Made by a program: the position numbers and the translations under genes
From: Devosia sp. Root635
Lineage (GTDB): Bacteria; Pseudomonadota; Alphaproteobacteria; Rhizobiales; Devosiaceae
DNA length: 48,957 bases
Reading direction: 5' to 3'
NCBI RefSeq assembly: GCF_001427605.1
Contig: NZ_LMGZ01000014.1
Location: forward strand, 1 to 48,957
In this document: one piece after another, positions 31,067 to 40,011 of the stretch
How positions within the stretch are numbered: the first letter of the stretch is position 1
Layout: each line of letters begins with the position of its first letter
Notes under the pieces: model-generated
What the model was told of the DNA's origin: nothing
Databases searched by the model: none
What the model saw: the letters and a program-made list of their open reading frames with translations, nothing else

Positions 31067-32371
31067 TCAGTGGCTGACGAGGCTGGGCAGCCACAAGGCA
31101 AGGCCCGGCACCAGGATCAGCACCAGCAGGCGAACGGCGTCGGCCAACAGGAAGGGCGCAATGCCCTTGAAAATCCTGGCGACCGGCAGTTCGGGCAGCA
31201 TGGCCTTGAGAATGAAGACGTTTATGCCCACCGGTGGCGTGATCAAGCTGATTTCCACCACCGTCACGGTAACGATTCCCCACCAGACCAGATCAAAACC
31301 CAGGCTGGCAACAATGGGGGCAACCACCGGGACGGTGAGGAAGATCATGGCGAAGCCGTCCATCAGGCAGCCCAGAAACAGGTAGAAGGCGATCAGGCAG
31401 AAGATGACCATCATTGGGCTGAGATGAAGCGACTCGATCCAGGCGACGGTGTTGCCAGGAATGCCGGACAGGTTGATGAACTGGTTGAGCACCAGGGCTC
31501 CGGCGGCGACGATGAAGATCATGCCTGAAATGCGGGCGGTTTCGATCAGGCTGTCGGCGAAGACCTGAAAGGTGAGCCTACCGCGCCACAGCACGAAGAT
31601 CAGTGCACCACCGGCCCCTATGCCGCCGGCCTCAGTCGCGGTGAACCACCCGGCGGTAAGACCGACCATGATCAGGGCGAAGAGGACCAGGATGCCCCAG
31701 AGGCTGCGCAGCGAGGCGAACCGTTCGGCAAAGCTGAACCGGGGGCCGGTGGGTGCCCAGCCGGGCGCCAGCAGTCCGACGCACAGCATGACCAGCAGAT
31801 AGGCGAGGACCTGGGCGGCGCCCGGCACGACGCCGGCAACAAAGAGCTTGCTGACACTCTCCTCGGTGAGCAGGGCATAAATGATGAGAGCACCCGATGG
31901 CGGGATGAGAATACCCATCGTGCCGCCCGCCGCGATCGTGCCGGCCGCGAAGCCACGGTCATAGCCGGCCTTGTCGAGCTCAGGCATGGCGATCTTGGTC
32001 ATGGTTGCCGCGGCCGCCGAAGAGGAGGCGCACATGGCGGAGAACCCGCCGCAGGCGGCAATCGTCGCCATCCCCACGCCACCCCTGTAGTGACCGAGCC
32101 AGCGCCGGGCAGAATCGAACAGTTCATTGGCAAGGCCAGCGCGGACCACGAACACGCCCATCAGAATGAAGAGGGGCAGCACGGAGAACTGGTAATTGGT
32201 GGCAAGGTCCATCACCTGTTGCTCGGCGATGGCGAGCGCCGCACCAATGCCGCGCGGATGCAGGGCCGCAATGCCGGCCGCACCCGTGAACATCATGACG
32301 AAGCCGAGCGGCAGCCGCGTGAAGGCGATCAAGGCCAGCAGGGATCCAAAAACGAGAATTGGCGTGACCAT
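31067..32371 (-). CDS. dctM: TRAP transporter large permease
   Basis: 434 residues, DctM size. At least eleven hydrophobic segments. Landmarks: GVGMATIAACGGFSAMCASS, PSGALIIYALLTEESVSKLF and CLMDGFAMIFLTVPVVAPI. It forms the sodium-driven channel of a tripartite (TRAP) importer. The start shares one base with the dctQ stop (TAATG). Last gene of a dctPQM operon, followed by a hairpin terminator. The substrate is probably an organic or aromatic acid because of the neighbouring catabolic genes. Confidence 0.93.
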   Translation of the reverse strand: MVTPILVFGSLLALIAFTRLPLGFVMMFTGAAGIAALHPRGIGAALAIAEQQVMDLATNYQFSVLPLFILMGVFVVRAGLANELFDSARRWLGHYRGGVGMATIAACGGFSAMCASSSAAAATMTKIAMPELDKAGYDRGFAAGTIAAGGTMGILIPPSGALIIYALLTEESVSKLFVAGVVPGAAQVLAYLLVMLCVGLLAPGWAPTGPRFSFAERFASLRSLWGILVLFALIMVGLTAGWFTATEAGGIGAGGALIFVLWRGRLTFQVFADSLIETARISGMIFIVAAGALVLNQFINLSGIPGNTVAWIESLHLSPMMVIFCLIAFYLFLGCLMDGFAMIFLTVPVVAPIVASLGFDLVWWGIVTVTVVEISLITPPVGINVFILKAMLPELPVARIFKGIAPFLLADAVRLLVLILVPGLALWLPSLVSH

Positions 32372-32871
32372 TATTCGGGCCTGTCGTGAGAAGGTTGCGG
32401 GTCACGGCCATGGAAAATGTTCCAGACATTGAAAGCCATGAAGACCAGCGCAGTGAGGGTCAGGATCGCCGCAGCGTAGACCCAGGGCGCCACGGGCATC
32501 AGGAAATGCACCGAAAGCGTGCCGAAGCGGGCGAGCCGGTCGGCCTGGTCGAAAATCATCCAGGTGAGGCCGGCCAGGCACAGCAGTTCGACGACGGCGG
32601 TAAAGTACTTTTCCGCCTGCTTCAGCGCTGGCGCATAGGCATCGGTGAACAGTCCAACGCGGATGTGCCCATTGGACTGGACCACCAACGGGATGGCCGC
32701 GAAGAAGAAGGTCAGCAAGGTGAAGGTGACGTATTCTTCGGCCCCGTGCAGGGGATGGTTGAGCTTGCGCCCGACGCTGTCAACGAAGGCCACGAGCATC
32801 ATGATCACCAGTGCGGTTCCGGCGACAATCGCGCAGAGCCGCGCCAGCCAAAGATTCATTCGGTCGATCAT
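32371..32871 (-). CDS. dctQ: TRAP transporter small permease
   Basis: 166 residues with four hydrophobic segments (about 9-29, 46-66, 88-106, 127-148), as usual for DctQ. LNHPLHGAEEYVTFTLLTFF is the common N-terminal motif region and FMAFNVWNIF is close to the end. Works with DctM in the membrane; one base shared with it. Confidence 0.9.
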   Translation of the reverse strand: MIDRMNLWLARLCAIVAGTALVIMMLVAFVDSVGRKLNHPLHGAEEYVTFTLLTFFFAAIPLVVQSNGHIRVGLFTDAYAPALKQAEKYFTAVVELLCLAGLTWMIFDQADRLARFGTLSVHFLMPVAPWVYAAAILTLTALVFMAFNVWNIFHGRDPQPSHDRPE

Positions 32872-32922
32872 GAGTTGCTCCGAAGGCTGTTCCCCGCGCG
32901 CCGGGCGCGCGGGGAGGCAAAG

Positions 32923-33945
32923 TTACTGAGCGGCCAGTTCGCGTTCCAGCACACTGCGATAGAAGCGCAGTACCTCGTCCGGGTTTTCAAGGCCCTTGGC
33001 GGCCACGCGTTCCTTCCAGGTGGCAATCGTGCCGCCAAGAACCTCCTCGAAGGACGTCAATGCAGCGCCCTCGGGGACGATCGTGTCGATGGCCGAGACC
33101 TTGTCGGCAATTTCAGCTTCGGCCTCGTCGGCGGCCTGTCCGGTGCGGCCCGGCAGACCATCGGCCGCACGCAGTATGGCATCCTGCTGCTCGGTCGTCA
33201 GTTCGTTCCAACGTTCATTGGAAATGAACACTGCAAAGGAGAGCGAGCCGAGGCCACCCGGGATTTGCGTATAGCTGGTCACACGATCCAGCACGCGGGC
33301 GCCGTCAGCGGACCCGGGAGTCATGATGATCGCATCGACATTGCCCTTGGTCACATATTCCTGCAGCTCGGTGAATTCGGTGTTGATGGCGACCGAACCC
33401 AGCGCCTTGGCCGTTTCGAACAGGGCACCCGGTGGCGACCAGAGCTTGACGCCATCGAGGTCGCTTGCTTCCTCGATCTTCACGTTGCCGGTGACCGACA
33501 GCAACTGCCTGCCGGGCAGGACGTTGGTCGAGAGCACCTTGACCCCGGTATATTCATCGAAGGGCAGGAAGTACTTGTTGTAGGTTTCCCAGAGGGCGAT
33601 GGAAGCGGCCCTGGCCGAAGGCGAGTTGAACGGCAGGTCGGCGATGCGGTTCATCACCACCAGTTGCGGCACGGCGCCCGATGAGACCAATGCCATGTCG
33701 GCAATGCCGTCGCGGACCATTTCGTACTGGCGATCCGAGGGGGCCAGAGTACTGTCGGGAATGGTGATCTTGATCGATCCGCCGGATTCTTCCTCGATGG
33801 CGGCAGCGAAGCCCTTGATGGCGACTTGGTACATTTCGTCATAGGGCTGCAGGTAGCTGTTGAAGATCAGCTCCGTCTGCCCGAGCGCGAGGGTTGGCGT
33901 CAGCGCCACCACCGATGCCAGGGCCATTGTGCGAATAGAAAACAT
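32923..33945 (-). CDS. dctP: TRAP transporter substrate-binding protein
   Basis: 340 residues from 33945, where GGAGG lies 6 bases upstream. Signal peptide at residues 1-22 (ALGQ cleavage). The mature part has DctP motifs: VRDGIADMALVSSGAVPQLV, and DLDGVKLWSPPGALFETAKALG, close to the conserved arginine/asparagine region for carboxylate substrates (here LPGRQLL). It binds the substrate in the periplasm and hands it to DctQM. An IclR-type palindrome lies about 100 bases upstream. Confidence 0.92.
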   Translation of the reverse strand: MFSIRTMALASVVALTPTLALGQTELIFNSYLQPYDEMYQVAIKGFAAAIEEESGGSIKITIPDSTLAPSDRQYEMVRDGIADMALVSSGAVPQLVVMNRIADLPFNSPSARAASIALWETYNKYFLPFDEYTGVKVLSTNVLPGRQLLSVTGNVKIEEASDLDGVKLWSPPGALFETAKALGSVAINTEFTELQEYVTKGNVDAIIMTPGSADGARVLDRVTSYTQIPGGLGSLSFAVFISNERWNELTTEQQDAILRAADGLPGRTGQAADEAEAEIADKVSAIDTIVPEGAALTSFEEVLGGTIATWKERVAAKGLENPDEVLRFYRSVLERELAAQ

Positions 33946-34043
33946 GTTCTCCTCCCATGTCGTCCTCGGCAGATTGCTGCCGATCAGACTGATCCGATAG
34001 TGTGAAGCAGTCGGGTTGGCCGGCAATCGGACTCCGGCCAAAC

Positions 34044-34058
34044 TTTCACATTGCGGAC
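34044..34058 (-). promoter_or_regulatory. IclR-type operator 1 (before dctPQM)
   Basis: TTTCACATTGCGGAC. It shares TTCACATTGCG with the site at 36223. It stands in the gap between the FAH gene and dctP, about 100 bases before the dctP start. Confidence 0.5.
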
Positions 34059-34066
34059 AGCACGCC

Positions 34067-34927
34067 TCAGGCGGCGACTGCCGGGTCTGCAATGACGGTG
34101 TTTTCGATATGGCCCAGGCCTTCGATTTCGAGTCGCATGACGTCGCCCACAGCCAGGAAGCGGTTGCTGGCTGCACCCACGCCTGAGGGCGTGCCCGTGG
34201 CGAGGATGTCACCCGGCTCCAACGACATGACAGTCGAGAGATATTCGATCTGGTCGTAGATGTCGTAGATCATGTCATTGGTGCGATGATGCTGGCGCAC
34301 CTCGCCATTGACCTTGAGCACCATATCCAGGTCCAGCGGATCGGCCACTTCGTCATCGGTGGTGATCCAGGGGCCGATAGGGCCATGGGTGTCAAATGAC
34401 TTGCCCAGCGTGAAGGTCGGCGAACGGTGCTGCCAGTCCCGGGCCGAAACGTCATTGACGATGAGATAGCCGGCGATGACCGACCGCGCATCGGCGCGCC
34501 TGACGTGACGGCAGCGCTTGCCGATGACCACACCGAGTTCGATCTCGTAGTCCATCCTTTCGGACACGGCGGGTTTTTCGACGCCGTGATAGGGGCCGGT
34601 AATGCACGATACCTGCTTGTTGAACCAGAGCTGGCTCGTTGGAATGGGGATGCCATTGGCCCGCGCCTCTTCGGCATGTTCCTTGTAGTTCATGCCAATG
34701 CCGAGGAATTTCTGCGGGTCGGCGATGGGTGCTTCGAGGATAACGTCCGCAAGCGCAAAGGTAGACCCTGATGCCGCCTGCAATTGCGGCCGCAACTGAT
34801 CGAGGTCGGCCAGGATCGTTCGCATCGAGGCCTCGCGGCCGACAATGGCGGAAAGGTCGACAATCTCTTTGCCGACGACCTTGCCGATCCGGGTAATGCC
34901 CCCTTGGGTAAATCGGGCGAGTTTCAT
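34067..34927 (-). CDS. Fumarylacetoacetate hydrolase (FAH) family protein
   Basis: 286 residues. Metal-binding residues of the family are there: E and E in MDYEIELGVVIGK and D in IVNDVSARDWQ; the core QKFLGIGMNYKEHAEE and TGTPSGVGAA follow the usual order. Members hydrolyse or decarboxylate 2,4-diketo acids or isomerise ring-fission products. AAGGAG lies 7 bases before the ATG at 34927. It is last in an SDR, SnoaL-like, FAH set on the minus strand. Confidence 0.9.
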   Translation of the reverse strand: MKLARFTQGGITRIGKVVGKEIVDLSAIVGREASMRTILADLDQLRPQLQAASGSTFALADVILEAPIADPQKFLGIGMNYKEHAEEARANGIPIPTSQLWFNKQVSCITGPYHGVEKPAVSERMDYEIELGVVIGKRCRHVRRADARSVIAGYLIVNDVSARDWQHRSPTFTLGKSFDTHGPIGPWITTDDEVADPLDLDMVLKVNGEVRQHHRTNDMIYDIYDQIEYLSTVMSLEPGDILATGTPSGVGAASNRFLAVGDVMRLEIEGLGHIENTVIADPAVAA

Positions 34928-34953
34928 TATGAGGCTCCTTGGAACAGCGGGGC

Positions 34954-35364
34954 TCAACCTTGCTTGCGCACGGGGCCATCGCGGAATGGGGTGAGTTGGG
35001 AAAGAACGATCTGCCAGCCGCGCCGCCCCCGGCGCAGGATCATGGTAGCGAAGCCTTCGAGCGTGATGTCCTCGCCAGTCTGAACATGCCGCACACCGTT
35101 GATCGTGCTGCCGGTGACGATGGCGATGTTCCCGTCCACCTTGATATCCAGTTCACCCCGCTCGATGGAGCGGAAGCCACCCATGCGATTGAGATGGGCG
35201 ATGAATTCGGGCTTGCCATGCACCATGCCGGATGAATGGACATGGATGAGATCGTCGGCCAGCAGCCATTCAAGGGCGGCCAGATCCCTGGTCACAAGTG
35301 CATGTTGGCGCGCTTCCTCGGTTTCGAGAATGTCGGCGATGTCGGCGTCGGAATAGGTCGCCAT
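34954..35364 (-). CDS. SnoaL-like / NTF2-like protein (DUF4440 type)
   Basis: 136 residues of a small alpha/beta cone fold: LETEEARQHALVTRDLAALE, then LLADDLIHVHSSGMVHGKPEF and GGFRSIERGELDI, ending in LRRGRRGWQIVLSQLTPF. DUF4440 proteins often bind or isomerise small molecules. It shares one base with the SDR stop (TGATG), so it is cotranscribed with that gene. Confidence 0.85.
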   Translation of the reverse strand: MATYSDADIADILETEEARQHALVTRDLAALEWLLADDLIHVHSSGMVHGKPEFIAHLNRMGGFRSIERGELDIKVDGNIAIVTGSTINGVRHVQTGEDITLEGFATMILRRGRRGWQIVLSQLTPFRDGPVRKQG

Positions 35365-36146
35365 CAGATCAACCCCTCATAGGAGCCGCCATCGAGCTGC
35401 AGGTTCTGGCCGGAAATGAACCCGGCCTGGGCGCTGCAGAGGAAGGCACAGGCGGCACCAAACTCTTCGGGTGTGCCGAAGCGCCTGGCGGCGATGGATT
35501 GGACGGAGCGGGCCCGGGCCTCGTCGCGGGAGATACCCTCCAGCTTCATCCGCCTCTGGGCCATGAATTCCTGCCGGGGCGTGTCGATCCGCTCGGGTAG
35601 CAGGTTGTTGATGGTGACATTGTCGACCACAACTTCCCCGCTGATCGCCTTGCTCATGGCGGTGAGGGCAGCGCGCGCCGAGGTCGAGAGGCCCATCATG
35701 TAGTGCGGCGACTTCACCATGGCGGACGTGATGTTGACGATGCGGCCAAACCTGCGGGCGCGCATACCCGGGACGAAGGCGCGGATGAGCTGGATGGCGG
35801 GCAGCATATTGGCGTTGATGGCGCCGATGATCGCCGCCTCGTCCCAATCATCCAATGCGCCCGGCGGCGGGCCGGCATTGTTGGTGACCAGAATATCGGG
35901 CTGCGGGAACGCCGCCAGTATGGCCTGGCGACCCTCTGTCGTCGTCAGGTCCGCCGCAACGAAATCAACCTTCGCACCGGGAATTGAAGCGCGGAGCGCT
36001 TCTGCCGCAGCGGCCAGTTTGGAGGCGTCTCGACCATTGAGCATGACGGCCACGCCTTCGGCAGCCAGCGCTGTGGCGCAGGCCAGGCCGAGCCCCTGGG
36101 ACGATGCACAAATCAAGGCCTTGCGGCCCTTTATACCCAGATCCAT
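35364..36146 (-). CDS. Short-chain dehydrogenase/reductase (SDR), divergent active site
   Basis: 260 residues. NAD(P)-binding motif ICASSQGLGLACATALAAEG and NNAGPPPG are present. The catalytic serine is S141 in NITSAMVKSPHY. Where the classical Y-x3-K should be, thirteen residues on, there is S154..R158 (LSTSARAAL). This fits a subgroup of SDRs marked by NNAG-PPPG and lacking the tyrosine; catalysis must differ or a different residue (for example Y149) may act. First gene of its operon; an IclR-type palindrome lies 75 bases upstream. Confidence 0.85.
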   Translation of the reverse strand: MDLGIKGRKALICASSQGLGLACATALAAEGVAVMLNGRDASKLAAAAEALRASIPGAKVDFVAADLTTTEGRQAILAAFPQPDILVTNNAGPPPGALDDWDEAAIIGAINANMLPAIQLIRAFVPGMRARRFGRIVNITSAMVKSPHYMMGLSTSARAALTAMSKAISGEVVVDNVTINNLLPERIDTPRQEFMAQRRMKLEGISRDEARARSVQSIAARRFGTPEEFGAACAFLCSAQAGFISGQNLQLDGGSYEGLI

Positions 36147-36222
36147 CGTCGGCTCCTTGCTCGTCGTCGTTTGCCGACATTTTCCGCGCTGCGGCCCGAG
36201 CGCAACTTCGCCCTTTGCGATT

Positions 36223-36237
36223 GTTCACATTGCGAAA
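36223..36237 (-). promoter_or_regulatory. IclR-type operator 2 (before the SDR operon)
   Basis: GTTCACATTGCGAAA, a pseudo-palindrome like the GTTCGCATTGCGAAC sites of IclR regulators. The flanks repeat TTGCGA at 36215-36220 and 36230-36235. Confidence 0.6.
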
Positions 36238-36266
36238 AGCCGCGCCGATCAGGCGGCGTCGGGCAC

Positions 36267-36290
36267 AAAAAAGGCGGCTCGAAAGCCGCC
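36267..36290 (-). terminator. Intrinsic terminator of the gntR-iclR operon
   Basis: On the minus strand: GGCGGCT, TTCG loop, AGCCGCC, then TTTTTT (36267-36272). 26 bases after the IclR gene stop. Confidence 0.9.
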
Positions 36291-36315
36291 AGGGTCTGCT
36301 CACAGGGAGGAGTAA

Positions 36316-37134
36316 TCAGGCCGCGATGGCACGCTGAACGAGGTCGCGGGAAATTTCCTGTGCCGCGGCGCGCAGGGTCGGAACGATCTGCGGCCACCGC
36401 GCTTCGGGTAGCCGGCTGATCGGGGCAATGACGCTGATCGCGGCGACCGGATTGCCGGCCATGTTGAGCACCGGCACGGAAATGGCTCGCCGGTCCTGGG
36501 CGGTGACGCTGTCCGCGCAGAGATAGCCCTGGCGGCGGACATCCTCGAGATTGGCCTGCACGCGTTCGGGCGTCATCTTGTAAGGCTCGTAGCGCGCGCT
36601 GTTCTGCGTCAGCACAGCGTCGATCTTGCGCTGCGGCATGAAGGCCATCATGGCGCGCCCGGCAACACTGATTCCCAGAGGTCGACGCGCTCCCACCGAA
36701 AGGGTGGTGACGCGCACCGGAAACGTGCCGACGCGGCGGTCTGCATAGACGGAATCGTTGTGGCTGGGCACGGCCAGGAAGACCGAGTCGCGGATGCTGG
36801 CTGACAGTTGATCGAGCACCGGGGCAGCGACCGCGGTAATGGGAAAACGCTCCGTGGCTGCCAGGCCAAGCCAGGCGGCTTCGGCACCCACGGTGTAGCG
36901 ACGCGAACCCTGCACACGTTCGACCACACCTTCCTCTTCCAGCGCCTTGAGAATGCGATGGGCCGTCGGATGCGACAGGTCGAGTGCGGCGGCGATGTCG
37001 ACCAGCTTGAGCCCCTCGCGGGCGCTGCTCGCGAGGAGGCGCATGACGCCGAGCGAGCGATGGATGCACTGGGTGCCGGACTCATCGCGGCGCTTGCGCG
37101 GGGCTTCGGCCTCAAGGTCGGTCTGCATGGTCAT
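36316..37134 (-). CDS. IclR-family transcriptional regulator (second)
   Basis: 272 residues. Winged helix LVDIAAALDLSHPTAHRILK, followed by ALEEEGVVER, and the IclR effector domain with YTVGAEAAWLGLAATERFP. The recognition helix (SHPTAHRIL) nearly equals that of the first IclR gene (SHPTAYRIL). It overlaps the GntR gene by 4 bases and is followed by a strong terminator, so the two regulators form one operon. It is the nearest candidate to bind the four palindromes in this region. Confidence 0.93.
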   Translation of the reverse strand: MTMQTDLEAEAPRKRRDESGTQCIHRSLGVMRLLASSAREGLKLVDIAAALDLSHPTAHRILKALEEEGVVERVQGSRRYTVGAEAAWLGLAATERFPITAVAAPVLDQLSASIRDSVFLAVPSHNDSVYADRRVGTFPVRVTTLSVGARRPLGISVAGRAMMAFMPQRKIDAVLTQNSARYEPYKMTPERVQANLEDVRRQGYLCADSVTAQDRRAISVPVLNMAGNPVAAISVIAPISRLPEARWPQIVPTLRAAAQEISRDLVQRAIAA

Positions 37135-37841
37135 TTCTCCTCCACTGCCAGGTCAAGGCGTGCCGGACGGTTCTGGCCGTCCGTGCTGTCGAACAGCGCC
37201 GATCCCGACGAAAGCAGGAGCTTGGCTGTCAGATTGAGATGTTCGGTGAGCGCGGCGCAGGCCTTGTCGGCATCACGCGCCAGCGTCAGATCGAGAATTT
37301 CACGGTGTTCGCTATCTACATCGCGGCCGCCGCGACGGTGCGGCAGGATCATGCGGCGATAGCGTTCGGCCTGCATGTAGAGCTGTTCGCGCAGGCGCAG
37401 CCACCATTGGGAATCACATGCGGCGATCAGGTCGTCGTGGAACTGGGCGTGCAGGCGCGCCCAGTCCGCGTTGGCGGCTCCGCCTGTCACAGGCTGGGTG
37501 CGGGACAACTGATGCCATGTGCTGAGCAGTCGCCCCTCCCATTCCAGGCTGCCCAGCTCGATGGAGCGCCGCAGGCAACGTGTTTCGATGTCGATGCGAA
37601 CGGCGGTCAGATCCAGCAGGTCTTCCACCGAGACCTTGGCAACCAGGAACCCCTTTTGCGGCTGGGCAACCACCAGATGGTCCGACGTCAGGCGCGACAG
37701 TGACTCGCGAACGGCGCCAATGTTGACGCCAAACCGATCGGCAAGCTGGTCAATGGCGAGCTTGGAGCCCGGGCGATGGATGCCGTCGAGCAGTTCTGAC
37801 TTGAGCGTTTCGTAGACCGTCGCGGTCTTGGATTGGGCCAT
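37131..37841 (-). CDS. GntR-family transcriptional regulator (FadR/FCD type)
   Basis: 236 residues from 37841, with AGGAGG 7 bases upstream. Winged helix at about residues 5-70 (GSKLAIDQLADRFGVNIGAV, RESLSRL). The FCD effector domain has DLTAVRIDIETRCLR and HAQFHDDLIAACDSQW with metal-type histidines (HAQFH and SEHREIL). It is divergent from the DUF3500 gene, with a perfect 12-bp palindrome between them. It is followed by iclR with a 4-base overlap. Confidence 0.92.
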   Translation of the reverse strand: MAQSKTATVYETLKSELLDGIHRPGSKLAIDQLADRFGVNIGAVRESLSRLTSDHLVVAQPQKGFLVAKVSVEDLLDLTAVRIDIETRCLRRSIELGSLEWEGRLLSTWHQLSRTQPVTGGAANADWARLHAQFHDDLIAACDSQWWLRLREQLYMQAERYRRMILPHRRGGRDVDSEHREILDLTLARDADKACAALTEHLNLTAKLLLSSGSALFDSTDGQNRPARLDLAVEEK

Positions 37842-37907
37842 CGCGTCCTCCTGCCCGACTTGCTCGCGCAAAAATCGAGGGAATGCAAGTAAAACTATTT
37901 TCTTTGT

Positions 37908-37919
37908 AAAATCGATTTT
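37908..37919. promoter_or_regulatory. GntR operator candidate
   Basis: AAAATCGATTTT, a perfect palindrome in an AT-rich stretch (37890-37925) shared by the gntR and DUF3500 promoters. TTTGTA and TTGTAT flank it on both sides, as in FCD-type GntR sites. Confidence 0.5.
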
Positions 37920-37963
37920 GTATAAGGCCATCGATTAGAGGGCGACAGCCGGGAGGCATCATC

Positions 37964-39199
37964 ATGTCCAGCAACGATTTCCGCGACTACCTGCTGCCGG
38001 CGGATTCGCCACGCATTCTCAATGCACGCGGGCTCGACCCCATCACCTATTCCAGGCCGATCCTGGCAACCGACCGGGCCATTGCGCTCAATGCCGAGTG
38101 GCAGGGGCGCTATAGTGAGCCATTCAAGGGCGTGACGGCCGGCGGAGAGCTTGTCGAAAACCTGTTTGCACTGGAAGACGAGGGTTTCGATCCGGCTCCG
38201 GCCGTGGCCGCCATGCAATCCATGCTCGGCACGCTCAGCGGGGTGCAAAGGACGAAACTGTCCCATGCCGTTGACGCCAATGAGTGGCGCGGCTGGTACA
38301 ATCCCGAAATCGTCTTCAACGACCACGGTGTCAGGCTGGAGGATATGCCGGAGACTGCGCGCGCCGCTTTCCTGGACCTGCTTGCCGCCTGCACCAGCAC
38401 CGTGGGTTTTACCAAGATCCGTCAGCTGCTGTCGGCCAATCTCTATCTCGGGGAGCTCTACGACCTCCGCAACATCATGAATGAGTGGAGCTTCCACTTC
38501 CTGATGTTCGGAACGCCATCGACCGGCGAGCCCTGGGGATGGAGCATCTATGGGCACCACGTCGGCTTCAACTGCTTCATCCTCGGTCGGCAGATGGTGA
38601 TCTCGCCTACCTTCATGGGCGTCGAACCCAATGTGATCGACCGTGGCAATGGCGACCGTTTCGTCCTTTTTACCGAGGAGGAGCGGCTTGGCCTGAACCT
38701 GATGCAATCGCTGACCGCCGAGCAGAAGGCCCGCTCCACCATCTATGAGCAGATGGTCGACCCTGCCATGCCGCCGGGCCGCTTCAACTTTGCCGACCAG
38801 CGCCATCTCGGCGGCGCCTTCCAGGACAATCGCATCATACCGCTTGAGGGGATCAGGGCCTCGGAGATGACCCCTGAACAGCAGCAGCAATTGCTCGCCC
38901 TCGTCGAGACCTTCATCGAGCACCTGCCCGATGGGCCGCGCGCGGCCCAGATGCGGCGGATCGAAAGGCACCTCGCCGAAACCTGGTGGAGCTGGATCGG
39001 CGGGCATGGCGACGAGGACCCGTTTTATTTCCGCATCCAGAGCCCGGTCGTCATGCTCGAATTCGACCATCATGACGGGATGTGGCTGACCAATGACCAA
39101 CCGGCCAAGTTCCATATCCATGTGATCAGCCGCATTCCGAACGGCAATGATTATGGACGGGCGCTGCTGAAGCTGTGGCGGGACGCGAAGGCGCCCTAG
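37964..39199 (+). CDS. DUF3500 family protein
   Basis: 411 residues. The family pattern is clear: GEPWGWSIYGHHVGFNCF, SPTFMGVEPNVI near the middle, and HIHVISRIPNGNDYGRALL at the end. Histidines are well placed for metal binding (YGHHV, DHHD, HIHV). Function of DUF3500 is not established; members often lie in catabolic or transport clusters. No signal peptide. GGGAGG lies 7 bases before the ATG. It is convergent with the HpaI-type gene, the two sharing the four bases CTAG of their stops. Confidence 0.88.
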   Translation: MSSNDFRDYLLPADSPRILNARGLDPITYSRPILATDRAIALNAEWQGRYSEPFKGVTAGGELVENLFALEDEGFDPAPAVAAMQSMLGTLSGVQRTKLSHAVDANEWRGWYNPEIVFNDHGVRLEDMPETARAAFLDLLAACTSTVGFTKIRQLLSANLYLGELYDLRNIMNEWSFHFLMFGTPSTGEPWGWSIYGHHVGFNCFILGRQMVISPTFMGVEPNVIDRGNGDRFVLFTEEERLGLNLMQSLTAEQKARSTIYEQMVDPAMPPGRFNFADQRHLGGAFQDNRIIPLEGIRASEMTPEQQQQLLALVETFIEHLPDGPRAAQMRRIERHLAETWWSWIGGHGDEDPFYFRIQSPVVMLEFDHHDGMWLTNDQPAKFHIHVISRIPNGNDYGRALLKLWRDAKAP

Positions 39200-40002
39200 G
39201 CGTAGGGGTCCCTGGTCGCACCAGTCGTCGGCGCGACCGCCCTGAAATCTGCCAGCAGCTTGCTCGCGGCATTGGCGAGCATGGTCACATCATTGCCAAT
39301 GGCAACGAAGCTGGCGCCCAGGTCGAGACAGCGCCGTGCGAAACCCTGGTCACTGGTGAGAATACCCGCAGGCTTGCCCGCCGCGACGATGCGCCGGATC
39401 GTGTCTTCAACCACGGCGACGACTTCCGGCGCGCCGGGTCTGCCCAGATAGCCCAGGTCGGCCGCGAGATCGGCGGGCCCCACAAAGACGCCGTCGACGC
39501 CATCCACGGCCAGGATGTCGTCGAGCCCATCCAGCCCATGGCGGCTTTCGACCTGCACCAGCAGGCAAGTCTGCTGGTTGGCGGTGGTGAGATAGTCGGG
39601 GGTCCGGTTGAAACCGGAAGCCCGCGCCAAAGCCGCGCCCACGCCGCGAATGCCTTCGGGCGGGTAGCGCATGGCGCGCACCAGCTCGGCAGCCTGCGCG
39701 CCGCTTTCAACCATGGGCACGAGCAGGGTCTGGGCGCCGATGTCGAGCAATTGCTTGATGATCCAGGCCTCCCCGATGGGAGGACGGATAATGACGCTGC
39801 TTGCCGAGGCCGACAGCGCCTGTAACTGGGCCATCAGGCCGGGGACATCATTGGGGGCGTGCTCGGCATCCAGCAGCAACCAGTCATACCCGGCGCCCCC
39901 CAGTATTTCAGCCGTATAGGGATTGGCCAGCGCGGCCCAAAGGCCGATCTGCGGCTGTCCTGCCTTCAGGGCCGCCTTGAAGCGGTTGAGCGGTGCGGGC
40001 AT
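39196..40002 (-). CDS. hpaI: HpaI/HpcH-type class II aldolase
   Basis: 268 residues of the pyruvate-dependent class II aldolases. Active residues known for HpaI appear: H in DAEHAPND (about 46), E in VQVESRHGL and D in VFVGPADLAADLG (Mg or Mn ligands). In the homoprotocatechuate pathway it cuts 4-hydroxy-2-oxoheptanedioate into pyruvate and succinic semialdehyde. Here it is the last gene of a seven-gene operon with HpaH-like and semialdehyde dehydrogenase genes, which supports a similar final step. Confidence 0.9.
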   Translation of the reverse strand: MPAPLNRFKAALKAGQPQIGLWAALANPYTAEILGGAGYDWLLLDAEHAPNDVPGLMAQLQALSASASSVIIRPPIGEAWIIKQLLDIGAQTLLVPMVESGAQAAELVRAMRYPPEGIRGVGAALARASGFNRTPDYLTTANQQTCLLVQVESRHGLDGLDDILAVDGVDGVFVGPADLAADLGYLGRPGAPEVVAVVEDTIRRIVAAGKPAGILTSDQGFARRCLDLGASFVAIGNDVTMLANAASKLLADFRAVAPTTGATRDPYA

Positions 40003-40011
40003 GGCGCATCC

